10,318 nucleotides of DNA, taken from the NCBI GenBank assembly GCA_041584475.1, contig JBFHDX010000125.1, positions 1-10,318 on the forward strand. Direction: 5' to 3'. The first letter of the stretch is position 1; each line of letters begins with the position of its first letter. The DNA is from JBFHDX01 sp041584475. GTDB taxonomy: Bacteria > Pseudomonadota > Alphaproteobacteria > UBA8366 > JADFVY01. Positions 1-6,793 of the stretch are shown here, one piece after another. Position numbers and translations under genes: made by a program. Under the pieces are notes generated by a model. That model worked only from the letters and a program-made list of their open reading frames with translations, made no database searches and had not been told where the DNA came from.

Positions 1-1056
1 ACGCCCCCCGCCGCCGCCGCCGCCCCAAAGCCGGACGAGCACCCAGCTGATTCCGGCCGGTTTGATCCAGGTGCCCGACGTGGTGAAGGTCTGCATGTCG
101 GGAACCTGCGTCCAGGGGCTCACCAGCTCCCAGCAGTCGCTCGCGGCGTCGTACTCGACGGTGACGTGCCGGCCGGCGCCGATCTCGCCGCCGACCAGGT
201 CGCCGCCCAGGCGGCGCAAGGGGCGGGACGGAACGACGCCCGGGTTCGGCGTGAACGTGCTTGGCCCCGTATTCGGGTTGGCCGCCCGAAAGACGAGCCG
301 CATCCCGTCGGTCAGCGTCTCGGGCGGCGGTGCGTAGGCCGCCGTAAACTCGTTGGCGATGCCCGCGTCGACGCCGAACGTGTAGTGCTGCGCCTGGATG
401 TCCGATCGATTGCCGCTGGCCAGCGAGCCCGCACCGACAAGGTTCAGAACCCTGACATCGTCGATGTCGGCGAGCGTGATCTCCGTCGTCGCCGGTCGCG
501 TCGTTACGCGGGCAACCGGCGCGACGCCCTGGGGCAACGCCGGGTCCTCGGGGTTCGCGGCCTCGATCCCGGTCTGGACGCCGACATCCCCCGTCAGGCG
601 ATCGACATGCACGATGTCGCGTCGCGGGTGGTTCGTTGGCGCCGCGATCAGCGGCGTCGTCTGCGCCGTCCGCTCGACGAGCCGGCCGGAGACCGCGTTG
701 AATATCTTCCCGGGCCCGACCAGCAGCGTCATGTCCCGGGGCGATTGTTCCGACGGCACGAAGTCGTCGCCGGTGGCGTTGATCCTGCCCGACAGCGGAT
801 CCGCGGTCCACACGACAGCGCCGGCGGCGTCGGTCAACACCACCTTGTAGTCGCTGGCGCGCAGGAAGATATCGCCGAAACGGCCGGCGGAGTCCGCCAC
901 CACTGGGTTGGTGTTGGGCACGCTGAGGGCGACATCGGCGAACGTGTCGGCCGGCCGGGTGGTGCCGGATTCGTAGAAATGCAGCCGCGCGCCCGCAATC
1001 GGCGCCCCGTTGGCGTCGAGCGCGGTCTGGCGCGGCAGGTTGAACCGGTTTGCCAT
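1..1056 (-). CDS. Phage tail fibre-like protein with glycine-rich C-terminal region (3' end outside window)
   Basis: A frame starting with ATG at 1056 stays open for 352 codons to the left edge, so the stop lies outside the window. GGAG stands 7 bases before the ATG. Residues 1-92 (MANRFNLPRQTALDANG..., then HFYESGTTRPADTFAD and VADSAGRFGDIFL) match the N-terminal region seen in many podovirus tail fibre or spike proteins, which usually anchors the fibre to the virion. Residues 305-344 read like the end of glycine-rich tail proteins (QTFTTSGTWIKPAGISWVLV), followed by a run of seven glycines at 345-351. The role is probably host binding or a tail appendage; this is inferred from family resemblance and from the last place in the late operon. 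No enzymatic motif is visible. It is separated from the upstream ejection gene by 59 bases. The exact receptor-binding role is unproven. Confidence 0.8.
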   Translation of the reverse strand, partial: MANRFNLPRQTALDANGAPIAGARLHFYESGTTRPADTFADVALSVPNTNPVVADSAGRFGDIFLRASDYKVVLTDAAGAVVWTADPLSGRINATGDDFVPSEQSPRDMTLLVGPGKIFNAVSGRLVERTAQTTPLIAAPTNHPRRDIVHVDRLTGDVGVQTGIEAANPEDPALPQGVAPVARVTTRPATTEITLADIDDVRVLNLVGAGSLASGNRSDIQAQHYTFGVDAGIANEFTAAYAPPPETLTDGMRLVFRAANPNTGPSTFTPNPGVVPSRPLRRLGGDLVGGEIGAGRHVTVEYDAASDCWELVSPWTQVPDMQTFTTSGTWIKPAGISWVLVRLWGGGGGGGR

Positions 1057-1115
1057 GGGTCGTCTCCAATCCAGAGATTTGCGAGGCGACGGCGGGTCAG
1101 AAGCCGACGGCGCGA

Positions 1116-1772
1116 TCAGGTGAAATCCTTGTCGTAGCTTCCGAAAAGCGCCGTCGCGGGGGTTCCGCCTCGTATCGGGATCTCGCCCGCCTTCCTGTTT
1201 GCTGCTGCTTTCTGGTACGCCGCCAACGCCGCCGCAATCGCGTTGCCGACGCCAGAGACCCCCTGTGACTGCGCCCTGGCGGCCTGCATCGTCGCGTTCC
1301 CCGCCTGCCGGACGGCGTCGGCACCAAGCGCGCTCGAGTGCGCCGCGGCGGTCTGGCCGATACCGGCGAGGGCGGCGAGACGATTGACGTGGCTCGCATA
1401 CTCTCCAGCGGCCACCGACTGGGCATGGTCGCTGATTGCCTTCAGCTGCCGGCCGGACAGCAGCAGGCCGCGTGCCGCCGCCGACCGCTCGATCGCGTCC
1501 AGCCCCTGCGACAGCCGAAATCGGTAATCGGGCGCAGCGCGGAACCGCTCGAGCGCATCGAGCTGCGGCGCCGCGCCCGCCAGGCCATACAGCGCCACCA
1601 GTTCGGCGAGCGCGTTGACGCCGGCGTCACGCCACGGCGCCGCGTCGGCGCGCGACTGCTGATACTGCCGCTGCTGCAGGGCCGCCGCGCGTTTTGCCGC
1701 GTCCGCCTGCCGCTTGGCCCCGACAAGCGAGCTGGCACCGCCGACGACGGCACCGATGACTGAGCTGACCAT
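1116..1772 (-). CDS. P22 gp7-like DNA transfer (ejection) protein
   Basis: This encodes 218 residues, close to the length of P22 gp7 (about 229). The frame is open further upstream, to about 1961, but the ATG at 1772 is chosen because GAGGAG lies 6 bases before it and it shares its A with the TGA of the acetyltransferase gene. The N-terminus is a small-residue, weakly hydrophobic Gly/Ala stretch (residues 4-18). A Gln/Ala/Arg-rich helix follows (20-45). Next comes the signature PDYRFRLSQGLDAIERSAAA and RGLLLSGRQLKAI (81-113), matching the 'Y-F-L-G-AARG-SG' core of phage DNA transfer proteins. The C-terminal part is Ala/Gly/Gln-rich helix. In P22, gp7 is packaged in the head and ejected with the DNA to help it cross the envelope. 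The same role is inferred here. Partners like gp20 and gp16 are not seen in the window. Confidence 0.72.
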   Translation of the reverse strand: MVSSVIGAVVGGASSLVGAKRQADAAKRAAALQQRQYQQSRADAAPWRDAGVNALAELVALYGLAGAAPQLDALERFRAAPDYRFRLSQGLDAIERSAAARGLLLSGRQLKAISDHAQSVAAGEYASHVNRLAALAGIGQTAAAHSSALGADAVRQAGNATMQAARAQSQGVSGVGNAIAAALAAYQKAAANRKAGEIPIRGGTPATALFGSYDKDFT

Positions 1773-2236
1773 CACAGACTCCTCAGGTAGAGTTTTTCCA
1801 TCGGTCGGTATCCCGACCGCACGTAAAGCGCGTCGAGGGCCTGCGGTCGCAGTGCCGTCAGCGCGCCCATCGTGAACGAGTGCGCCCCTTGGTCCCGCGC
1901 CCATGCCTCGAGGGCGTCGAGCAGCAGCCGTCCGTGGCCGCGCGCCGCCGGCTCGACCCACCAGAACAGTTCCTGCCCCGTCCTGTGCGCGTGGTTCAGG
2001 TACGACGGATACAGCACGCCGGCCGCCATGCCGACCGGATGCGCCTGCTCGCCTCGGTGCGCTTGCTCGCCTATGAGGACGGTTCCGCTGTCGCTTCGGA
2101 TGAGATCGGACACCGTTCGTGCGAACGAGTCGGTATCGAACGCGACGATCTCGCCGTAGCCGCTCAGCTCGAAGAATCGCCGACCCATGCGCACCGTTGC
2201 GCCAACGTCGGAAACGGTCGCCGGACGCACGATCAT
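1772..2236 (-). CDS. GNAT-family N-acetyltransferase inside the phage late operon
   Basis: This encodes 154 residues. The start at 2236 gives an ATGA overlap with the preceding gene, and the stop shares a base with the next start. The fold is read from an N-terminal MIVRPATVSDV strand and helix, a central strand LFWWVEPAARGHGRLLLDAL (residues 90-109) and a C-terminal LYVRSGYRPMEKLYLR (137-152). R99-G-H-G102 fits the acetyl-CoA pyrophosphate loop (R-x-x-G-x-G/A), though the last position is Leu rather than Gly/Ala. The substrate is unknown. GNAT genes do occur among structural genes of some phages, and modification of a virion or host protein is possible. Residues 56-67 contain a tandem hexapeptide (GEQAHR GEQAHP), which looks like a local duplication in a loop. 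The family call is firm; the function is open. Confidence 0.85.
   Translation of the reverse strand: MIVRPATVSDVGATVRMGRRFFELSGYGEIVAFDTDSFARTVSDLIRSDSGTVLIGEQAHRGEQAHPVGMAAGVLYPSYLNHAHRTGQELFWWVEPAARGHGRLLLDALEAWARDQGAHSFTMGALTALRPQALDALYVRSGYRPMEKLYLRSL
2036..2071 (-). repeat. 18-bp tandem duplication within the GNAT gene
   Basis: Two adjacent 18-base units, 2036-2053 and 2054-2071, differ at only a few positions and encode GEQAHR and GEQAHP on the minus strand. The frame is preserved. It looks like a replication-slippage duplication that has begun to diverge, probably in a surface loop before the core strand of the enzyme. Confidence 0.7.
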
Positions 2237-2532
2237 TCGTCGATCGTTCCGGCCGATCGCAGTTTCGCGACGAGCGAATTCAGATCCGCCACAAGCTGGT
2301 TGTGGCACTCCCGGACCTCGTTGAGCAGTGCCTGCTCGGCGGCCGTATAGGTGGTGCCCGCACTCCCGGTGCCGACCGTGGCGAGAGACTCGGGATGGGC
2401 GGCCGCCTGCCGCACGAGGCCCGGTGACGTCACCGTGGCGTCGCGCAGGCGGGCGCGGATCTGTTCGAGAAACATGGCCGTGTCGCCGTCGTCGCCGAAG
2501 CGCCTCGGCACCGGTCGCAGATAGGAAGTCAT
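2233..2532 (-). CDS. Small phage protein of unknown function, between gp10-like and GNAT genes
   Basis: This encodes 99 residues, with ATGA overlaps at both ends, so it is almost certainly translated with its neighbours. I do not recognise a named family. The N-terminus is basic and Pro/Arg-rich (SYLRPVPRRFGDDGD). It is followed by a charged helix (FLEQIRARLRD), a Gly/Thr/Ser linker (residues 51-62) and a C-terminal amphipathic helix with heptad-like hydrophobics (about 63-94, ALLNEVRECHNQLVADLNSL) that could form a coiled coil. In P22 the tail needle gene 26 stands just after gene 10, so a structural or assembly role is conceivable. At 99 residues it is far too short to be a full needle, and no homology to gp26 is evident. 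Confidence 0.72.
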   Translation of the reverse strand: MTSYLRPVPRRFGDDGDTAMFLEQIRARLRDATVTSPGLVRQAAAHPESLATVGTGSAGTTYTAAEQALLNEVRECHNQLVADLNSLVAKLRSAGTIDE

Positions 2533-3878
2533 GGTGCCACCCCATGGATCGCAAAGGGCGTGGGTTCCGAGTAGGTGAGTCGGAACGAGCGGCTGCGAAA
2601 CCGCCCCAGCCGCCTCCAGACGGCCCGTTTCTCGTACTCACCGATACGACCGATCGCGGCCCAGCGTTCATTGCTCCAGGTTCTGCCGCCGTCGTCCGAC
2701 CAGTCGAGAACGACCTGCGGATCCGCGCCTTGCCCCTCGCTTCGGCCGACGCCATGGTCGAACCGCACCGAGAGTTCCGGCAGGAACAACGACACCCCGC
2801 CGGCATCGATCGGCGGCGAGATCGCCCGGCGCTGCAACGCCGTGCTGCCGTCGGAATGTATGTCCGGACGCATTTCGTAGATGCGGCCAAGCCGGTAGTC
2901 CCCGACCAGGTGCTTCCCGTACGCGCGGGCGTACGTGTCGGCGCGCCAGCGATTGACCGCAGAACTTTGGCGCTCGTGCCAGAACCCCGTCCCCGCATCG
3001 AAGACAACCGCGCCCTGGTCGAACCCCAGGACATAGAAGGCATGCCCCTCTTCCTTGTACGCCCAGGCGCGGGCGCCGGTCCGATCGCGGATCACGTACT
3101 CGATCGCATGCGTCGACACGCGTTGCGGCAGAAAGCCGGTGGATCGATAGACGACGCCGTCGTCGCCCAACCAGTAGACCGCCGAATCGACCGCCGCCAC
3201 CGAATTGTACCTGCAGCCCACCTCGATCGTGCCGCCCGAGACGCGCTCGAACGGAAACGCGGCATCGCCCGTATTCCACCAGACCTCGGTCGTCCGCTCA
3301 CCGAACAGCCAGATCGTGTTGTTATGGGCGAACACCTGGACAACGATATCGGGACGTGCTTCCGCGGTTGCGAAATCGAGCGCGTCGTAGCTCCCCGCGT
3401 CGAGCAGGCCCGAGATGAAGAACCGGCCCGAGCCGCGCTGCCCGAATACGATGTAGTGGTTGAGGAATGCGCATGAGCTGGCGGGCAGGTAATCGGGATC
3501 GTTGATCCGCGTCATGGTCGTACCGTCCCAGACATGGCCGTCGCCATTGTCGCGCACGATAACGAGCTGCGCCCCGTTGTCGGCCATGTGCACGGATCCT
3601 TCGCCTGGGATCGTACCGATGGCCGTAGGTGTGCCGTTGCTGTCGACGCTGTACAGCACACCGCCCGACACGGCACACAGCACGTCGCGCGTCACGTGCA
3701 ATCCGCGGATCGGCCCCTGGCCAACGGTCGCGAACGGGCCGAGTCCGGGTCCCGATCGCAGGATCACCGAACCGGCGCCGCCGTCCGGCGCCGCCTCCGC
3801 GTAAAGGTTGATCAGCCGCTCCGCCGTCACCGCCTGCGATCGCCCGGCCGCGCTCATCCTCGCGAAGGGAACCATCAT
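2529..3878 (-). CDS. P22 gp10-like packaged DNA stabilisation protein (tail accessory factor)
   Basis: This encodes 449 residues, close to P22 gp10 (472). The N-terminus has the family pattern SQAVTAERLINLYAEAAPDG with RSGPGL after it. The middle is beta-rich with repeated Gly/Asp turns and aromatic blades (for example NTIWLFGERTTEVWWNTGDA), consistent with a propeller-like fold. Near the end, SDDGGRTWS (residues 394-402) is an Asp-box motif, followed by WRRLGRFRSRSFRLTYSEP, both typical of the family. In P22 the protein binds below gp4 at the portal vertex, plugs the head after packaging and helps hold the tail on. Two ATG codons stand in tandem (3878 and 3875). The first gives the ATGA overlap with the gp4-like gene and is preferred, but the second is possible. 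Confidence 0.88.
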   Translation of the reverse strand: MMVPFARMSAAGRSQAVTAERLINLYAEAAPDGGAGSVILRSGPGLGPFATVGQGPIRGLHVTRDVLCAVSGGVLYSVDSNGTPTAIGTIPGEGSVHMADNGAQLVIVRDNGDGHVWDGTTMTRINDPDYLPASSCAFLNHYIVFGQRGSGRFFISGLLDAGSYDALDFATAEARPDIVVQVFAHNNTIWLFGERTTEVWWNTGDAAFPFERVSGGTIEVGCRYNSVAAVDSAVYWLGDDGVVYRSTGFLPQRVSTHAIEYVIRDRTGARAWAYKEEGHAFYVLGFDQGAVVFDAGTGFWHERQSSAVNRWRADTYARAYGKHLVGDYRLGRIYEMRPDIHSDGSTALQRRAISPPIDAGGVSLFLPELSVRFDHGVGRSEGQGADPQVVLDWSDDGGRTWSNERWAAIGRIGEYEKRAVWRRLGRFRSRSFRLTYSEPTPFAIHGVAP

Positions 3879-4270
3879 GTCAGCCGTGTCCCGCGGCGCC
3901 GCGACCCGCTGCGGGCCATGCCGCTCTCAAACCTGCTTTGCGTCGGCGTCGCGTACGCCATCTGGATCGCCGCCCACGCGGCCGCCGCCGCCTGGACGAG
4001 GGCCGGCGAGAGATCGCGCTGGTATTCCGGGGCAAGGCGCAGCGCCAGCAGATGTGCGGCACCCTCGAGTTGCTCGTCGGCAAGCGAAACAGCATCCGTC
4101 AGAGCAAGATCGGCATGTCCGATGTCGACGCCGCGCGCCTTCCATGCGTGCAGCATGTGATTGAGGGCGACAAGCCCGTCCCGCGCCTCGTCCGCCGTCG
4201 GCTCCTCGCCGGATGCGACCGCGCCGAGCAGGCGCAGCGCGGTCACCACGACGTCACGCGCAGTTGCCAT
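3875..4270 (-). CDS. P22 gp4-like tail accessory factor / head completion protein
   Basis: This encodes 131 residues, shorter than P22 gp4 (166). The N-terminus (MATARDVVVTALRLLGAVAS, then GEEPTADEARDGLVALNHML and a Trp-containing helix) matches the start of the gp4 family: a helix with 'A-LRL-G', the G-x-x-P-T-x-x-E turn, then 'GL-ALN-ML--W'. A second helical part (AAHLLALRLAPEY, ALVQAAAAAWAAIQ) follows, and the basic tail (SGSRRRGTRLT) resembles the end of related proteins. In P22 gp4 binds the portal ring and forms the platform for gp10. The gene lies directly before the gp10-like gene, overlapping it by 4 bases, as in P22. Its own start overlaps the preceding gene by 17 bases and has only a weak ribosome site, suggesting translational coupling. 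The muramidase activity reported for P22 gp4 cannot be judged from sequence. Confidence 0.8.
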   Translation of the reverse strand: MATARDVVVTALRLLGAVASGEEPTADEARDGLVALNHMLHAWKARGVDIGHADLALTDAVSLADEQLEGAAHLLALRLAPEYQRDLSPALVQAAAAAWAAIQMAYATPTQSRFESGMARSGSRRRGTRLT

Positions 4271-4535
4271 CGGATGCCCGCCGCGCTCTCTGGGACAAAT
4301 CCTGAACCTGGCGCCGCAACGCCGACAAGCTGCGGCGGCGATCCAGGCCGATGCCGAAACGCGTACGTACGTACGCCTCGAGTTCCTTCTTGCTCATGCC
4401 GGCGAAGGGGCCGGGCAAGGCCGCCGGGCTGTCGCGCCAGCCCTCGGCCTTGCGCGGCAGCGACGCGGCGTCGAACAGCCGTGCCTCCACATCGCCGTCT
4501 GCGCGACGGCGATACATCCAGATCGGATTTTTCAT
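4254..4535 (-). CDS. Small conserved-type phage protein between coat and gp4-like genes
   Basis: This encodes 93 residues. GGGAGA precedes the ATG at 4535 by 5 bases. The N-terminal half (MKNPIWMYRRRADGDVEARL, ending in a short loop with W-x-D-S-P) suggests a small beta-hairpin domain. The C-terminal half (MSKKELEAYVRTRFGIGLDR, then RRSLSALRRQVQDLSQRA) looks like a small helix-extension-helix module of the HeH/LEM or SAP type, basic at its end. Such modules are common in small phage proteins and may bind nucleic acid or proteins. Proteins of this layout are often found next to podovirus coat genes, but I know no assigned function. It overlaps the gp4-like gene by 17 bases and is separated from the coat gene by a 167-base gap containing a hairpin. 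Confidence 0.75.
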   Translation of the reverse strand: MKNPIWMYRRRADGDVEARLFDAASLPRKAEGWRDSPAALPGPFAGMSKKELEAYVRTRFGIGLDRRRSLSALRRQVQDLSQRARRASDGNCA

Positions 4536-4566
4536 GCGAATCTCCCGAAAATGGCGAACGGTTGCG

Positions 4567-4585
4567 GACCCCGACTTTCGGGGTC
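4567..4585 (-). terminator. Perfect 8-bp hairpin after the coat gene (partial terminator or RNA-stabilising element)
   Basis: The minus strand reads GACCCCGA-AAG-TCGGGGTC, an 8-bp perfect stem with a 3-base loop, 118 bases after the coat stop codon and 32 bases before the next ATG. No T-run follows on the minus strand, so it is not a canonical Rho-independent terminator. It could pause or attenuate transcription or protect the coat mRNA 3' end, lowering expression of the downstream genes relative to coat. The role is inferred. Confidence 0.45.
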
Positions 4586-4702
4586 GGCGTCCTTCCCGTT
4601 ACCGTCCGGTTTGCCGACGACCGGCCCGAAGCGGGTTTGACGCTCGGCCCGCCGCGACGATGCAGCGCCGAAGCCCGTGCACTGCCGGCGGACGGCCCCG
4701 CG

Positions 4703-5920
4703 TCACCCTGTGACGCGGCAGGCGAGATCGGGATAGATCGCCTTGACACCGTAGAGGATGTCGAGACGAATGATCTCCGTATCGGCGTTGATGTCGTAGT
4801 CCTTGACGACCCGCACCGAAAGCCCGCGATGCGAAACCCGCTCGGCAAAACCGGCCCCCTCGGGCAAGTCCAGCGGTACCGTCACGAACGCAAAGGCGTT
4901 CTTGTGAAAGGCAAGGTTCTGTGGGTGTGCCGCACCAGCGGCGCCGGTCACGACCGTGATCGCCGCATTGTCCGCGGGCGCCGCCGCAACCGTCCTGTAC
5001 GGGCCATCCGCGATGATCGCCGGGCTGATCGACAGTGTCGCGCCACCCGTGGCATCGGAATTCACGTCGGACCTGACCACGAACTGCTGCAGGAACGGCA
5101 GGCGATCCCGGCTTATCGGATTGACCCCGTCGACGGCGGCAATGGTGATCACGTCTCCGGCCTTCAGGACGCCGTTCACGCCGGCCGGCCAGCCGTCCGT
5201 CGCGAGCGTCTGGCTGTTGTTCGCCCGCGCCGCCGCGTAGGCGACCGCCTGCGCACCGCCGTTGACCAGCGGCGTGCCGCCATGGCTGCCGACGACGTGG
5301 GTACGGATGTTCTGGTCACCATAGGTATCGAAGGCCGCGTACCGGCCGATGCGTGCCTCCTCGTAGGCCCCTTTCGCCTTGTCCTGAACGAAGACCGATT
5401 TGAGGCCGTCGGCCAGGGTCCATGCGGCCTCCGGATCGAACACCGCGCTCCGACCAGCCCGCGGCACGGCCACCTGGTCCAGCCGCTTCCCGGCGGCGCC
5501 GATGTCGGCGAACGTGCCCGGCGTCGTGCCGGGCGTACCGACTAGGTGCCAGGCCTCCTTGTAGAGGCCCGCTAGCGAAAGGTCGATCTCGTTGGCGAGC
5601 GTCGTCATCGCCGGCTGGACGTAGCGTTCGGAGTAGTCGTCGATCGACAGCGTCAGATCGCCGGACGAGAATTCCCAGCCCACGTGCTTGCGCTGGTCGA
5701 CGACGACGTCGACGCTGCCTTCTTCGACGTCCTGCTTGACGAGGGTGGCGCCGTCCTGGGCGAGAAACTTCACCGGCCGGCGAATCGACACGGTGTCGCC
5801 GACCTTCACGAATTCGTCGCGGAAATCGCGATGCACCAGATTGCCCAGAACCAGGTTGTTCTCGAGCTGGAGAAGCGCCTCCTTGGCGATGATGTTCGGG
5901 GTAAGCAGAGTGTTTGCCAT
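4703..5920 (-). CDS. Major coat (capsid) protein, P22 gp5-like
   Basis: This encodes 405 residues (P22 coat is 430). AGGA lies 5 bases before the ATG at 5920. The N-terminal part (MANTLLTPNIIAKEALLQLE, then NNLVLGNLVHRDF and VKVGDTVSIRRPVKF, residues 1-52) is the diagnostic start of the P22-type coat family. KHVGWEFSSGDLTLSIDDYSE (78-98) and the helix AMTTLANEIDLSLAGLYKEA (104-123) belong to the HK97-like core. Residues about 220-345 (LKAGDVITIAAVDGVNP, LPFLQQFVVRSD, TLSISPAI) correspond to the inserted Ig/telokin-like I-domain of this family. The C-terminus (YDINADTEIIRLDILYGVKA) closes the core beta-sheet. It self-assembles on the scaffold into the icosahedral head. Its place directly after the scaffold gene and before the gp4-like gene supports the call. 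Confidence 0.92.
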   Translation of the reverse strand: MANTLLTPNIIAKEALLQLENNLVLGNLVHRDFRDEFVKVGDTVSIRRPVKFLAQDGATLVKQDVEEGSVDVVVDQRKHVGWEFSSGDLTLSIDDYSERYVQPAMTTLANEIDLSLAGLYKEAWHLVGTPGTTPGTFADIGAAGKRLDQVAVPRAGRSAVFDPEAAWTLADGLKSVFVQDKAKGAYEEARIGRYAAFDTYGDQNIRTHVVGSHGGTPLVNGGAQAVAYAAARANNSQTLATDGWPAGVNGVLKAGDVITIAAVDGVNPISRDRLPFLQQFVVRSDVNSDATGGATLSISPAIIADGPYRTVAAAPADNAAITVVTGAAGAAHPQNLAFHKNAFAFVTVPLDLPEGAGFAERVSHRGLSVRVVKDYDINADTEIIRLDILYGVKAIYPDLACRVTG

Positions 5921-6044
5921 CGTTCCTCGCTATGCGGATTTGAGAATTTGATCGAGGCGGCCCGTCGTGCGGCTCGCGCGCGATGCATTTGCGGCGCACC
6001 GTACGCGCGGCGTTCCGCGGGTCGACGGCCGCGTGGCCCGGGAC

Positions 6045-6605
6045 TCACAAGCCCGAGCGCCAGCGCCGGTACTCCTCGTAGGACATGTCCCCGGGCAATC
6101 GCCGTGGGGCTTCGTTGCCGCCGAGCGCCTGCAGCGGTGGCGGCGCAGCGGTGACGTTGCGGCGTGGCGGGTCGAATTGCGCTTGCAGGCGCCCCAGCTC
6201 GCGGGCCGCGTCAAGCGGATCGAGTTCCGCAATCCGCGCAGCCAGTTCCGGATTGCGGCCGAGTTGATAAGCGATTTCGGGCCCGGCCTCCGCGCGGGCG
6301 ATCGTCTCGGCCATCGCCGGACTGATCGGCAGCCGTGGATTGAGCGCGACGCTGTCGAAATCGGCATGCTGCGTGCGCGCCTTGGCTACCCGTTCCGCGA
6401 ACGGGCCGAAATCGGGGCCCGCGTCGTCGCGTCCGCTGGGGACGACCGGGAGGCGGGCCTCGAGGCTCGCATCCGTGGGCGGCTCCAGGCTCGGCCGCGA
6501 AGTCTCTGCCGCCGGGTCCTGTTGCGGGCGCCCGGCGACCGGCGGTGCAGCCGCCTCGCCGCCAGGCGTCCCGGCCTCGACCCGGGGTTGTGATTCATCA
6601 CCCAT
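6045..6605 (-). CDS. Phage scaffolding protein
   Basis: This encodes 186 residues, shorter than P22 gp8 (303). GAGAGGG stands just before the ATG at 6605. The first ~65 residues are a disordered Pro/Ala/Glu-rich tail. A helical part follows (FGPFAERVAKARTQHADFDS, then VALNPRLPISPAMAETIARA and GPEIAYQLGRNPELAARIAE), and the protein ends in a short motif MSYEEYRRWRSGL with clustered Arg. Acidic, helical proteins with the 'HADFD-ALNP-LPI-P-MAE-I', 'YQLG-NPE-A-RIA-L' and terminal 'MSYEEY-RWR' pattern are the scaffolds next to P22-type coat genes. In P22 the basic C-terminal helices bind coat protein, and the same is inferred here. The gene is first in the visible late operon. No portal gene precedes it, and the frame stays open for about 145 bases upstream but does not look coding. 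Confidence 0.8.
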   Translation of the reverse strand: MGDESQPRVEAGTPGGEAAAPPVAGRPQQDPAAETSRPSLEPPTDASLEARLPVVPSGRDDAGPDFGPFAERVAKARTQHADFDSVALNPRLPISPAMAETIARAEAGPEIAYQLGRNPELAARIAELDPLDAARELGRLQAQFDPPRRNVTAAPPPLQALGGNEAPRRLPGDMSYEEYRRWRSGL

Positions 6606-6793
6606 GATGCCCTCTCGGTTGCTTCAGATCGCTACTGTGATGGCCCCTCCGGACAACGGCAACGTTCGCAGATTTGGCCGTAAAATCAGAGACAAACACA
6701 AGATGTTGTCCATTTCGAAGGGACTGTGTTAACCTTTGCCTCACATTTGGCGGCTAGCCTGTCTCAAAGGCATTCCGAACGGAGGGGGAAGGG
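6606..6793. promoter_or_regulatory. Divergent intergenic region between the phage late operon and the GIY-YIG-like genes
   Basis: This stretch separates a minus-strand gene start (6605) from a plus-strand gene start (6794), so it should hold promoters for both directions. It is richer in A and T than its flanks. A TTAACC motif at 6729-6734 resembles an alphaproteobacterial CtrA half-site. GGAGG at 6781-6785 is the ribosome site of the plus-strand gene, 8 bases before its ATG. I see no convincing -35/-10 pair in either direction. Confidence 0.35.

Noticed and set aside
2237..3043. Upstream extension of the acetyltransferase frame
   Set aside because: The extension overlaps the gp10-like and 99-residue genes in another frame and is Arg/Ser-rich. 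The ATG at 2236 gives the ATGA junction and the normal GNAT N-terminus.
4361..4376. 16-bp palindrome GCGTACGTACGTACGC
   Set aside because: It lies inside the 93-residue gene and encodes part of its conserved-looking helix. A short GTAC repeat there needs no separate function.
3938..5545. A long open frame on the plus strand opposite the gp4-like, 93-residue and coat genes
   Set aside because: Its product is Arg-rich and low in recognisable motifs, as expected for the antisense of GC-rich coding DNA. The minus-strand genes match known families.
6006..6019. Short GC-rich hairpin between scaffold and coat genes
   Set aside because: The stem is only 5 bp, with no T-run, in very GC-rich DNA. It is likely chance.
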